Shown here: positions 35,251 through 46,622 of the stretch, piece after piece
How the letters are laid out: the number at the start of each line of letters is the position of its first letter
Position numbering within the stretch: the first letter of the stretch is position 1
NCBI GenBank assembly: GCA_015680685.1
Contig: MNCI01003865.1
Coordinates: 257,246 to 321,245 of the forward strand
DNA from: Gnetum montanum
Lineage: Eukaryota > Streptophyta > Gnetopsida > Gnetales > Gnetaceae
DNA: 64,000 bases
Reading direction: 5' to 3'
Notes under the pieces: generated by a model
The model's database searches: none
The model's input: only the letters and a program-made list of their open reading frames with translations
What the model was told of the DNA's origin: nothing
Made by a program: the position numbers and the translations under genes

Positions 35251-35717
35251 CAACCATCTATTGTTTTGGTGGTCTTTATATCCTCCATGTGTCCTAGGAG
35301 ACAGATTTCTCGAGGAGGAGATTTGTTCTTTAGTTGTGCTATGGGCCTTTGAGCCTTGGTGTTTTCCTGTTAAGTATGCATGTCTGTGTTGGTGGCTTGA
35401 GATGATGGGGCCATGGGAATAGCTAACAAGGAGGTAGGCTTAAGAGGACCCAACTCCATGCACTCCTTGATCATCTTGTTAACTAGACGCTCATTATGTC
35501 TCTTTGGGCGAGTGGGCCATGACATAGTTTTCACCACCAAACACTAAATAGGTGGGGATTTGCACATTTTGACATCCTAATGACAAAAGGTGTTTGGGCT
35601 ACCATTATTGAAACATGCTATGGGCCCTAATCACAAATGGTATCATGCGCACCCAAGGTGGTGCCTTGATGACAAAGGTGGCCTATGGCCTAGTTGACAT
35701 TGAAGCCCAAATATCAC
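35251..35717 (-). pseudogene. Element D gag-protease linker
   Basis: The sequence lines up in place with the linker of F (52450-53000) but no intact motif remains. It ends abruptly at the LTR of element E, whose insertion split D here. Confidence 0.4.
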
Positions 35718-37558
35718 CTAAAACACCATAAAATTTTGAGATCCTTGTCTTGCTTCAACAAGGTCTTGGAATTTAGGCAAGGGATTTCCACAAGTGTGGC
35801 GTCATGATAGTTTGGCAGGAAATGGATGCTCTAAGTTTAGACTATCTAGTCTGGCAAGTTTTCTACCTCTAGAGCTGACAGGCCCGATGGACTCTCTGAC
35901 CTGTCCACCTGGGTAACTCACTCGGCTAGTAGTTTACTTAGAAACCTTGCTTGGAGTTATTAGTAGTGCTTAGGATGTGCACAACAGTTCAGCAAGTTTT
36001 CTAGTGTAGAAGCTTTCTACGCTATGCTACACTATGTAGTGTAGCAAGCCTCAGAAGATAGTTGCTCAGGCAATCAAGTGCAAATTGTTGCAGAACAAGG
36101 TGCTACGCTATGCTATGCTATGTAGCATAGCACAGCATAGCAAAGGAAAATTAGAAAGGCCCAACTTACCAAGTAATTCCAATGATGGAATTTCACTTGG
36201 CAAGCACTCCGACCTCCAAAACCAGTTGCCTTATCCGATTTCAAGTCTTTTAGCAAGGTCTCTAACTTGAAAGTGGTAGGTTGAGCAAAGAGCAGGATAT
36301 GCCAGCTGCTACACTATGCTAAGCTACATAGCATAGCATAGTGTAGCAAAAATACAAGAACAGCAAGAAATGTTTCAAATGCAAGTTCAGTAAGTTCAGA
36401 GGCTCTCCTTCACAAAGGGAAAAAGTTGCAGCTGTTAGCATGGTCAAAGCTTCAAATAAGTGTTTGCAATTTCAACACAAGTCATAGATAAAGCCAGCTA
36501 CTATGCTATGCTATGCTATGTAGAATAGCATAGCATAGTAGAGATGCAAACTAAATGAAGTGCTTCAAAAGCTAACCCAATGTGCGTCGAAGCTTCCAAC
36601 GGATGTAGGTTGATTTCAATGCAAATTTCCTTTTCAAACTAGTGGCTACGCTGTGCTACGCTACATAGCATAGCACAACATATTAAGCAGCTATGCTATG
36701 CAAACATGCTACGCTACATAACGTAGCACAACATAGTAAATAACTACGCTATGACATTGTGCTTCATCTCTTGCTTGCATTGTTTACGCACTTGACACCA
36801 GCACTTCCAGTTTCGACAACATAATTACAGTGTAGCAATTTCACAATCGGCTTAGCATATCCATGCAATACGAGCATGTCAGCATCTTGTGGGTCTAGGA
36901 CATGCATCATTTAGGCATCATTTCTCATGTGCTCCTGGTCCTATAAATACCTTGATGAGAAACCCTCAAAGGATTGGCAAATTTGGTTGGAAAATTGAGA
37001 ATCCTGTTGGTAAGTTGGAAAATTGGCAATTTGTTGGGTTGGAAAATTTCAACAGTTGGCATCTTTTGCATTAGAACTTGGCATTAGATTTTTTCTTGTT
37101 GGCATTTTGCTCTATTAGCTCTTAAGCTTATACTAAACAAAAATGTAGTTGAGGTATTTCGAGCATTCCAGTCATTCCTGGACTCTTCGTGCGCCTTTGG
37201 CATTGTATAACTTGTTATACATTTTCAAGCAAAGAAGAGAATCAAAACCACGACTTTGCAGTGGTGTATTTTTCTTATCCTAGTTACTCTATTATTTCTT
37301 CATCTTCATCATTGTTTAGCTTCATTTTCTGTATCATCGGATTTGTTGATCATCAGTTAGATCTCACATATTTCACACCTAAAACAACATTTACAAAAGG
37401 TTAAGTTACATTGGTTAAGTCCCTGTTTGATCAACTAGACCATTTAGGGTGCCTCATTTTTGTTTTATCTAGCACAGCCACCCCATGGATTCGGGGTTAA
37501 AATTATTCACCCAACGACCTCTCGGTGTTTCCAACCACTGACATTTTTGGTCGCTACA
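35718..37558 (+). repeat. 5' LTR of element E
   Basis: It starts TAAAACACCATAAAATTTTGAG, matching the minus-strand start of the F LTR (TG decayed to TA). It ends TTTTTGGTCGCTACA, nearly identical to the LTR end of A. The inner block GTCCCTGTTTGATCAACTAG is the complement of the GACAGGGACTTA block in A and D. The interior has a set of strong hairpins (36020-36750). Confidence 0.75.
36026..36750 (+). repeat. Series of hairpins built from GCTATGCTA/TAGCATAGC in LTR of E
   Basis: GCTACACTATGTAGTGTAGC at 36026-36045 is a 9-bp stem with 2-nt centre. 36308-36347 is a perfect 14-bp stem with 12-nt loop. 36498-36541 is a perfect 17-bp stem with 10-nt loop. Weaker pairs lie at 36104-36146, 36645-36690 and 36708-36750. 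Confidence 0.9.
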
Positions 37559-37564
37559 GTTTTC

Positions 37565-37582
37565 TGGTGTTAGAAGGAGGGC
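37565..37582 (+). other. Primer-binding-like site, element E
   Basis: TGGTGTTAGAAGGAGGGC starts six bases after the LTR end, as in A. Confidence 0.65.
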
Positions 37583-37803
37583 CTTTGGTGCCTTTTCCAT
37601 GTTTCAAGGTAGTCCTGCATGCATTCTGTACCTTGTCATGAACTAGCGTAAATGTGACATCCTTTTGCGATTGTTTACGCATCGTGTGGTGTAGATCGGT
37701 CACTGCAATGGTTCCTTTGAAATCCTGCAGTATAGAAACCCTCCGATCACCACTTGATCTCCTTTTTTTCCTCATTTGCAAACCCTTTCTTAACCTTACG
37801 AAA

Positions 37804-38367
37804 ATGATTTCCTCAAGCACTACAGTTTCTACCTCTAACATTGAGGTTCCCCTCTCGGTTCTGGGCACCACAAGTGTCGAGCAACCACTCAGCCTAGTGT
37901 AAGAACTACGACAATCTCTTAGGATCCAAAACTAATAGCCTAAGAGCTTGTAATAGCAATACAAGTAATACAACTTTCTCTACACTAAGGTTCAAGCAAA
38001 TATTCCCTTGGATGCACAAGAACTCAAAGAGAAATGTAGCTTTAAGTTTGCTTACTATAATGGGAGTGAATTTATTCCCACTCCTGGCGTTTCTATTCCT
38101 CTAACGTAAATGCATCAATGGATCATAGATTAGCTGACATGGTTGACTAGGCCTAAGGAGCTGTGAGACATGACATCTCACTATGAAGAGACATTCCAAG
38201 ACATGAAAGAGGAACTAGATTCCTAGTCTAAAGGTGGGGGTCAAACCAACCCTGCCACCATCCCTCCCACCCCGTCTTTTTGGACGAACATGCTCTTTAC
38301 TGCTGCTCCCTTTATGATCATGTTTGCATCATCACAACTCATAGTATCATCAACAATGGGTAGCCAT
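37804..38367 (+). pseudogene. Element E gag N-terminal part (split by element F)
   Basis: ATG at 37804 gives MISSSTTVSTSNIEVPLSVL, aligning to MDSFYSNTTAMVTTDLGVV of A. With stops, LRQSLRIQ, YNFLYTKVQANIPLDAQE and EFIPTPGVSIPL follow, matching gag of A, F and G. The frame is cut at 38367 by element F and resumes at 58126. The last five bases, GCCAT, are the target duplication. Confidence 0.7.
38363..38367. repeat. Target site duplication GCCAT (left) of element F
   Basis: GCCAT lies immediately left of the TGTAAC LTR start. The right copy is at 58121-58125. Confidence 0.9.
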
Positions 38368-39995
38368 TGTAACACCCGAAATCATTGGTCTCCAGTTGGA
38401 ACGAAACAGAGACTAGGAGATCCCCGGACAACCACAAATGACCCTACCTTCGCTTGAGGGTAAGCTGGAATTAATGAAGGCAGGGTACCTTGAGTGGTCT
38501 ACACGCGGATTAGACAAGGATTTCCCTGAGCATATACAGATATATTGTACGTCGGGTTATATGTAAATATCTTAACTAACGTAAAACTAAGCGTAAACAT
38601 ACATGAATGTAAACGATGAGCATGTAAGAATGAATGATAAAACTATAACAAATCTTAGAAAAAATGTGGCAATGTCATTGCATAATGGAAGTTACAATGC
38701 ACCGGTCTTAACGCAGTTGTGGATGTGACACAAGGTGGATGAAGAGCCCCAGTGAATGCAAGGGTTTGACAGTGTGCTAGTTCGGACTATAGGCATAGCA
38801 TAGAGGTTGTATGTTCAGCATGCAGGGTTGAGGTCCAACGTATAGGATGCAGGGTTCTCAATTTTCTTAGTGTGGTCTCCCCAATTTTTGCCAAGATGCC
38901 TTCAATTTTTCGAACCTTGATCTAGTAAAAGATTGGGGTTTTTATATGGGTTTAGACATTAGACTCGGGTCTGAGAGGGAATGATTGGCTATGGAGTGCT
39001 AGACTCTCGGGTCGGGTGACATGTGGTGTGTTGACCGAGTGCGAAAGAATGAAATTTTACAATTGTGTAGCGTGCTGGATGCTAGCGTATACTGTTGTAC
39101 GCCAGCGTACGGTGCTATACTCCGACGTATATGCGTTGGGCATGTGAACTCGGTGTATAGACTTGATTGGAACAAAAGAAGGCATTTGAAGCTTGGATTT
39201 GCATTCTGATGTCACGAAAATGTTGCCTGTGGATGTTCAACTCAGTTGGCCTTGATCTGATACAGTTTTGGAGAGCTTTGATTGGTATACTTGGCGTACA
39301 CATTGTCCATGCCGGGCGTATACGCTGAGCATCTACGCTGGCATGTAGGATACATATGTTGGATGTATACTCTAAGCATCTACGATGGAGTGCAAGATAC
39401 ATATGCTAGGCATATATGCTGAGTGTCTACGCTAGAGTGCAGGATACATATACTGGTGTATTTGTTGAGCATCTATGCTGGATGTATACGCTATGAATGC
39501 ATGTTGGGCATATACGCTGGGTGTGCAGGATGTACATGCTCAGCACATGGACTCCAGAATGCATGATGTCAACACTTGATGATTACTCTATTCATGTGAG
39601 TTGATGTTTTATAAAAAATCTTGCTCTGCAATGCTATTTCCATGCCGTCTTTAGGAATTGCATGTCAGACATCTACGTCAATCATACATACTGAGCATAT
39701 ATGTGAGGCGTACATGCTGAGCGTATACGTTGGGCATGTACGTTGGATCAGCTGGGCGTATACGCTGAGAATGCATACTTAGTGAGGACTAAGTATCTTG
39801 CACTCCGAAGTTGCCATGTTTGATAGCAGATGTCACTGTGGTCATTAGCGGGTCCCAAGGAACTGCTCTTCATTGAGTCCAACTCTACTTGAAGCTATCT
39901 GTGGGGCCCTCAAGCTTTATTCATGCTGGGGAACGTCATGACTTAGCTCGATTCTTATTAGAGAAGTACTAAGCTCAGAATTTTGTGGTGTTCCA
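38368..39995 (-). repeat. 3' LTR of element F
   Basis: Plus-strand TGTAACACCCGAAATC...GTGGTGTTCCA. Homologous along its length to 56453-58120. It contains TACGCTG/GAGCGTATACGC minisatellite at about 39260-39780. Confidence 0.9.
39260..39780 (+). repeat. Minisatellite in 3' LTR of F
   Basis: Irregular ~20-45-bp units use GCGTATACGCTGAGC, CATCTACGCTG and GTGCAGGATACATATGCTGG. They are rich in TACGCT and its complement. Confidence 0.85.
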
Positions 39996-40955
39996 TTGGC
40001 CACTCTTTGTTGACGCTTGGACGAATCAACTCGAGAAGTGTTGAGAAAGAAGTGCAAAACACCACAAGCAACTTGATAGAGACATTGTCCTTTGCCACCT
40101 GGCTAGACATCATTGTACCATGTTCAGTAGTACATAGGATTAGGGAAGTGAAATTTGTATTTGGTAGGAAAATGGAAACTATAGGGATTGGTAACCAATG
40201 AAGGGCTCGTGTGTAGTGGAGAGGGTGTCCAGGTATGTGTGTGGATCATGCTTATCTTCTTGGGATCAAACCATGATGTGTACGTCCTATGGCGGTATAA
40301 GACTCTTACTTGGTGTTCAGGAGATCTTGTTGGCATAACCAAAGCTACGTGACAATGTGTTGCATTCTTTGGAGGAACAGGGCCCTTGTTTAGTGTTTAG
40401 GGGAAACCTATTGGTAGAGAGCCAAAGCCATGCAATGGAATGTTTCTTGATTGTTTTAGACATGAGTGTTTTTTTTCATGCTCTTATGCTCATGCTCAAA
40501 TGCCATGTCGTGGGTTGCAATCGCCTAAAGATGGCGTAGTATGCAACGGTATGTTCAATGTTTTGGGCTGTACTAGGTGTGCCTAGGATGTAACCAAGTA
40601 GGAGATGTTGAGGGATAGGTGGGACATGTAACGGGAGATGTACTAGTGAATGGCTTGATTTAGTCTTGCCACGTGTGTTGTGAACAATGTCTTACCTTGT
40701 TGCTTATGACAAAGTGCATTCTTGTACAAACACCTCTGAGTGTCATCATGCAAGCACAACTCCCAGAAGACAAGAAGACCATGAGTGAGTAAGCGAGCTT
40801 AGACTTAAATAGCTACTAATGGAACAAAGGCACCGGATGAGATTTCAGGCGCTGTATATGAATGGCAGCAATGTTGTTAGGATCGGCTGATGGCGAGCGA
40901 TGCAGTGGCTCTGATGAAGTTGGGATGCAGCCAGAAATCGAGGTACTAGAGAGAA
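39996..40955. other. Non-coding 3' region of element F with PPT-like site
   Basis: On the minus strand CAACAAAGAGTGGCCAA abuts the LTR at 39996. No protein is supported in the rest. Confidence 0.55.
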
Positions 40956-40959
40956 AATT

Positions 40960-41415
40960 TCTAGTTTATAGTCATAGTTGACTATCATGGGTTCGTTTTA
41001 TGTCATGAACCGTTGGACATTTCCCGTTTAGCATTGTGGTAGATGGTACATTGCTAGTTTCTAGTCTTGGTGGACCGTGAAGAGGCAAACCAGTTTATAG
41101 TCTTAGTAGACTCTGGTGAATGTGACTATGGCAGTTTATTGTTGTACCGAATGGGTGCTAGTTTATTGTCTTTGCAGACATTCTGTGGTATTAGTTTGCT
41201 ATCATGATACCAGGACGAGCTGTGGTATCATTTTACCGTCATTATGCCAGGACAAGTTGTCGTATCAGTTTACCGTCATGATGCCAGGATGAGCTGTGGT
41301 ATCAGTTTACCGTCATGATGCTAGGACGAGCTATGGTATCATTTTACCGTCATGATTCTAGGACGAGCCGTGGTATCAATTTACCATCATGATTCCAGGA
41401 AGAGTTGTGGTATTT
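40960..41415 (+). repeat. Hairpin-motif repeats 3' of integrase, element F
   Basis: The first part (40960-41180) has units with GTC-ATAGTT-GAC, GTC-TTGGTG-GAC, GTC-TTAGTA-GAC and GTC-TTTGCA-GAC. From about 41190 a 37-bp unit (TATCAGTTTACCGTCATGAT...) repeats about six times, with CGTC...GACG as a possible longer-loop stem. Confidence 0.85.
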
Positions 41416-41429
41416 AAGCCTATACTCAA

Positions 41430-42560
41430 ATGTGGAATGGTTTCAAGAACAAGTGATTGGTCGGATTTGCAAGCTCATTCCCTTCCATGTCAGCTAACTT
41501 GAATGCTCCATTGTCATACGCTTTGGTGACTACGTAGGGCCCTTCCCAATTGGCTGAGAATTTATCCAGGTGGTCCCAAACGGCTTTGAGTACAAGGTCA
41601 CCTTCCTTGATGGGGCGCTTATAAACATCATGTTGATGGCATTTTCGTTGTCATTTTTGATACCACTCAATCTGATCGAGTGCACGTATACGTTCCTCCT
41701 CCATCGAGTCCAAGTCAACAATGCGTAGGTCATTATTTTTCCCTTCGTTGAGGATTCCGGAGAGTGTGATCCTTAGAGAAGGTACCTATAACTCCAAGGG
41801 TAAAACAAATTTTGAACCATAAACAAGACTATATAGCGTTTTACTTGTGGAAGTCCGATGCGTAGTACGATAAGCCCATAGCGCGTATACTAGCTGTTTG
41901 TGCCATCTTTTCTTACTTCTGGTAAGCATATTTTTGAGTATTGTAATGATGGTTTTTTTATGGCTTTGGCTTCCATTGCTCTAAGGGTAGTAAGGGGATG
42001 AAAATGAATGTTTGATCCCTAAGCTTTCACAGAAAGTTCTGGTTTCGGCACTACTGAATTGTGGCCTGTTGTCAGTGATGATGGTCATGGGGATGCCAAA
42101 ACAGGTCACAATGTTTTCAAAAATGAAGTTTCATACATGTTTGGATGTGGTATTTCTAAGGAGAATAGCTTCTACCCACTTTGTGAAATACTCTGTCACG
42201 GTTATGATGAAGCTATGCCCTGCAGAAGATGAGGGTGTTATTGGCCTGATAAGGTCCAACCCCCACTTTTGAAAGGGCCAGGTGATTTTTGCTATGTGCA
42301 ACTCATTTGGTGGAACATGTATAAGATTACTATGTTTTTGACAGATGCTACACGTTTTAGCCTTGGAGAGACAATCATATTCCATGTGTGGCCAATAATA
42401 GCCTAAGCATCTTATTTTCGTCGCCATTGCTTTAGGTGTTATATGCCCTCCGCATACTCCATCATGTACTTGTTCAACGATGGTTTGGGCATCAGTGCTA
42501 CTAACGCATGTTAGCAATATGCCTTCATAGGATCGACGACACAATGTATCCCCTACGAGG
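41430..42560 (-). pseudogene. Element F integrase
   Basis: HHCC zinc region VHDGVCGGHITPKAMATKIR...CSICQKHSN at 42480-42340. The core starts WGLDLIRPI and TEYFTKWVEAI, then MTIITDNRPQFSS (second Asp kept, Gly changed to Arg). The usual ANGQxE region reads SNGSQSHKKT, so the catalytic Glu seems lost. The C-terminal part has YSLVYGSKFVLPLELQVPSL, GDLVLKAVWDHLDKFSANWE and GPYVVTKAYDNGAFKLADME. Stops and shifts occur. Confidence 0.82.
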
Positions 42561-42887
42561 GCATATTTCCGAGAACGCTTTTATACCGTGTCCTTTTGCA
42601 CATTCGTTAGGTGTTGCGGTGTTTCACCATGTAGAAGATACTCTTTTATGTCGTCATACCATTCTATCGCGTGTGTTGTACTAATGGATGCGATCGGTAA
42701 TTCATCGAGAGTATCAGTTATGGGTTTAGCACAACTGATTATAGAGCTAGGCAACATATAGAACATGTTAGGTGATATGTTTAGGGCTAGTATAGCAAGT
42801 GCGTCTACAATGGTGTTGTCGTTTCTGGAGACATGTTGCACATCCATGTTTTCGAATTACTTCAGTAAGTGTTTTAGCTAGGTCACA

Positions 42888-43200
42888 TTATGGTTGTAGA
42901 TGTTGCGCTTTGCATGTATAAATGTCTGTGACCTGGTTTAAAACCAATTGTGAGTCTCCCCTTACCACAAGTCGCGTGATGTTGGAAGATAATGTTGCCG
43001 TAAGGCCCCTAAGGAGGCCTTCATATTCTGCTATGTTGTTGGTACAATGAAAGTTGAAGTGGTAAGCAAAGGGTTGGATCTCCCTAAAGGGATAGGTGAT
43101 GACAACGGCAGCACTTCCCCCTCGAGAGGTGGATGCTCCATTAAAGTTCAAGATGGCATTGTAGTCATCGAGCACTATGTCTATTGCACTCACATTTTCA
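42888..43200 (-). pseudogene. Element F second (archaeal-type) RNase H
   Basis: ILNFNGASTSRGGSAAVVI holds the first catalytic motif, with the usual Asp as Asn. NNIAEYEGLLRGL holds the Glu motif and VVRGDSQLVLNQV the second Asp. This extra RNase H placed before integrase is diagnostic of the Tat lineage. It lies in a 164-codon open stretch (43382-42888). Confidence 0.85.
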
Positions 43201-43382
43201 TCAGGGAACTCTAGTTCTATCGTTGCTTGATCATGTGTTGGTGATGCAATCATTTGATTCGCTATGGCTTGACCCTTAACTGATGATTGCGCTATGTATT
43301 GTAGGTCAAACTTAGCTATCATGGCTTTCCAATGGGCTATTCTACTTGACTCATAAATGTTTCCTCTTATGGCTCTGAGCAC

Positions 43383-43760
43383 ATTATACTTGTAGATTAT
43401 ATTGACTTGATTATGGAAGAGGTAATGTCACCATTTCTTTAAGGAAAAGGTAAGAGCTAAACATGACCTTTCCACCTCGTTATATTTCTTCTCATGGGCT
43501 ACCAATGCATGGCTTAAGTAATAGACAGGGACTTCGGTCCCATCATCTCGTTTCTGGCAAAGCATGGATGCGATTGATGAGTCTAAAGTAGCAAGGTAGA
43601 TGTGAAATGGTTTATCATTTTGAGGTGGATAAACTGTGGGTAGTTGAACAAGTGTTGTTTTAACATTGTCAAATGCTTCCTGGCACTGTGAAGTCCATTC
43701 AAAATGGACGTTCTTGCATAGCAAGTGGTTCATAGGTTTCAAATTGTCCGTTCATTTTTC
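43383..43760 (-). pseudogene. Element F first RNase H
   Basis: The 104-codon stretch includes FHIYLATLDSSIASMLCQKR, VPVYYLSHALVAHEKKYNEV and ERSCLALTFSLKKW. This is the normal Ty3/gypsy RNase H that follows RT, with a TAA/TAG on each side. Confidence 0.78.
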
Positions 43761-44893
43761 TATGAAACACCTGATGAACTATAATCTACCTTGTAGACCT
43801 CGGAGTTCGGTAAGGTTGCTAGGTGGTTTTAAGTTTGTTACAACCTTAACTTTATCTGGGTCTACTTGTATCCCTACTTCTGAGGCTATGAATCCAAGCA
43901 TTTTGCTTATTTTGACTCTGAAGACACATTTCTTTGGGTTAAGTCTCAGCTCATATGTTAAACAACGCTTTAGTACCGAGTCAAGATCTTGTATGTGTTG
44001 TTCCGATGTCTTTGATTTAACCATGATATCATCCACATAGTCGTTGAGTGAGTGCAACATGTAATCTCTAAAAATAAATGTCATTGCCCTTTGATATGTG
44101 GCCCCAGCATTCTTGAGACCGAAGGGCATCATTGTATAACAAAAGGTGCCCCATGGTGTCATAAAGGTAGTCTAGAGCTAATGCTCTGGGTTAATGTGTA
44201 TCTGGTTGTATCCTGAGAAGCCATCCATAAAAGATAATAGGGCGTGCCTAGCGGTTGAGTCAATAAGTTGATCGATGCTGGGTAGGGGAAAATCATCTTT
44301 TATGGTTGCAACATTGAGATCCTAGAAGTCAATGCATAAGCAAATGCTTCCATTCTTTTTTGGGACAATGATCATGTTGGATACCCAATCGACGTAATCA
44401 AAAGCCCGAATGAAACCTGCCTAATAAAGTTTGGTGATCTCATTGCCAACTGCCAATTCTACCTCAGGTTTAACTTTTCGTTCCTTTTGTTTTACTGGTC
44501 TCAATCTCGGATCAAGGATAATATTGTGCTAGACGATTCGAGGATCTAACCCGGGCATGCTAGTGTAAGACCAAGCGAATGCTTTTATGTTATCTCGAAG
44601 CACATCTTCTGTCTTTGGCCAGTTGAGGTTGCAATAGTGTACTTAATTTTAATATTTTCACCATTAGGCATAGCGATGGGGGTTTCAGTCAACGGGTCTT
44701 CGATGATGCTATCAGCTTCTATGTCAAGAGATTTTGTCATAACTTTGTAGCTATCTAGCATTTTTTGTGTTGAGGCTATGATTTTGTCGTCGGTTGATGT
44801 ACCTAAGCTGATGGAATCTATGTCTATTTCTCTTGTGAACTTTCCATATGATCGATCGATGATTAATGGTGTGGACAAACGCTGAGAATCCAT
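43761..44893 (-). pseudogene. Element F reverse transcriptase
   Basis: It begins at MDSQRLSTPLIIDRSYGKF (44893), homologous to the starts in A and D. RT blocks: VKPEVELAVGNEITKLY, SNMIIVPKKNGSICLCIDF, FPLPSIDQLIDST, LSFMDGFSGYNQIHINPEH, FCYTMMPFGLKNAGATYQRA and NDYVDDIMVKS (YVDD at 44039-44028, intact). Then MLGFIASEVGIQVDPDKVK. Stops and at least one frameshift lie in the first third. Confidence 0.88.
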
Positions 44894-44935
44894 CAGACTT
44901 GTTCCTGCCAATAAACAGAGGGTAGAATGAGCTAA
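44894..44935 (-). promoter_or_regulatory. Splice-acceptor-like site before RT frame (element F)
   Basis: The minus strand reads CTCTGTTTATTGGCAG, ending at 44905, then GAACAAGTCTGATGGATTC. The position relative to the RT start agrees with A and D. Confidence 0.5.
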
Positions 44936-44994
44936 TAGGTGTTGTTCCATGTTCCTTGGAAATGTAAATCACGTGTACATGTATGATGGTGGTT

Positions 44995-45621
44995 TATCGT
45001 CGCACCAGGTCGCATGGCAGTTTAAGGCCTTACCGGGCCGAATATGAGCCGAATATGGTAGTTTAAGGCCTTACCGGGCCATCATGGCAGTTTAAGGCCA
45101 TACTGGGCCAAATGTGTGATTTGATGATGCTTGGTCGCCGTATAATTTGCATCGGAGAATTTGCGCCAAAATGTTCAGTGTGGGCATTCGAAGTTGGTTT
45201 ACAAGGGAATTAACATGTGGTAGTGTTCATTTTCTTATATATATATATTTTTTGTATTTTGTATTTTGGACAATTTTTAAATAAAATCAATAGAACCTTA
45301 ATTGAAATCAAAGGTGGTGGCGGCAGCAATGGGGTCAGTGCAGTGCTATATATAGTGTAAGGCTATCAGTTGTTGGAGGCACCATGAACTTGAAGGAAAC
45401 TGTAGTGTGAGCGTAAACCTCAGTGTAAGCGTAGAAGCTCAAACCCTAGCATAAGCATAGAAGCCAGCATAAGTGTAGAAGCTCAAACCCCAGCGTAAGC
45501 ATAGAGGCTCAAAATTTGGCGTGAGCGTGGAGGCTTAGACCCTAGCGTATAGGATTCAGCTCGGCATGCAGGTTCAAACCTCAGCATAAACCCTATCAGT
45601 TTCAACATATAGGATGCCGGA
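44995..45621 (+). promoter_or_regulatory. Upstream region of antisense gene copy 3, with hairpin motifs and TATA box
   Basis: Hairpin units GGCC-TTACCG-GGCC (two) and GGCC-ATACTG-GGCC lie at about 45010-45115. TATATATAG at 45347-45355 is a likely TATA box 267 bases before the ATG at 45622. A run of GCGTA words lies at 45410-45590. Confidence 0.5.
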
Positions 45622-45789
45622 ATGGGTAAGGGCAAGGAAGTAGAAGGCCAAGGGAGGAATGGGCCTAATTTGACTTTCGCAGAGGAAAGTGAGGCCATGT
45701 TACACTGTTTTCTTAGGCCAAGGGTTCCATCGTGGCCTAGACCAGCACACAGGTAGGCTCTAATCCTACCTCTATTAACTGTTTTTCAT

Positions 45790-46540
45790 CTGTACTTGTT
45801 ATTTAGCGTAGACAGTCTCAGCAACATAGACAGTTTTGGTATTGTAAACAATTTTGGTAGCGTAAAGTGCCTGTATGCTGAGTGTAGGTCCGCAGCGTAG
45901 AGGGTCTGTACAACGTACAAGGTCTGTACACTAAGCGTAGAAGGTTTCCACAGTGTATAGTGTAGATGATTTTCACAGTGTATAGCGTCGATGGTTTTCA
46001 CAGTGTATAGCGTAGACTGTTTTCACAGCGTATACGCTAAGCGTAAACGGTTTTTCTTTTCATGGCAGCATATACGCCAAGTGTTTTCATAGCATATACA
46101 CTGAGCATAAATGGTTTTTTCTTTTCAGGCAGCGTATAGCATAGACTGTTTTCACAGCATATACGCTGAGCGTAAACATTTTTTCTTTTTTATTTTCATG
46201 GCAGCGTATACACCGAGTGTTTTCACAACATATACGCTGAGCGTAAATGGTTTTTTCTTTTTAGGTAGCATATAGCATAGACTATTTTCACAGCATATAC
46301 GCTAAGCATAAATGTTTTTTTTTCTTTTCATGGCAGCGTATACGTCGAGTGTTTTCACAACATATATGCTGAGCGTAAACGGTTTTTTTCTTTTTATGGC
46401 AGTGTATACGCCAAGTGTTTTCACAGCATATACGCTGAGCGTAAATGGTTTTTTTCTTTCATGGCAACGTATACGCCGAGTGTAAATAGTTTTTTGATAG
46501 CGTATACGCTGAGCGTAAACAGTTTTTAATTTTTCAAAGT
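45790..46540 (+). repeat. ~60-bp minisatellite in intron 1 of antisense gene copy 3
   Basis: Imperfect units carry CACAGCGTATACGCTGAGCG, TAAACGGTTTTTTTCTTTT and ATGGCAGCGTATACGCCGAG. The unit is unrelated to the minisatellite in the same intron of copy 2. Confidence 0.85.
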
Positions 46541-46622
46541 ATTGGTCTACAACATGGAATTTTGTTTTTCCATCTCATTTTCATGCATAGCTGGTTTATC
46601 ACAGCATTTTGGTTACTTGGAG

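Larger units (their letters stand above)
21266..35717 (-). mobile_element. Element D: old Tat/Ogre-like element (5' end beyond nested insertions)
   Basis: On the minus strand: protease linker (35717) and protease, hairpin repeats, antisense gene (plus strand), RT, RNases H, integrase, hairpin repeats, 3' LTR 23082 to 21266. Its gag and 5' LTR should lie right of element E, outside the window. CpG is strongly depleted, the YVDD box is mutated and stops are frequent, so it is much older than A. The five bases left of the LTR are TGGGA. Confidence 0.8.
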
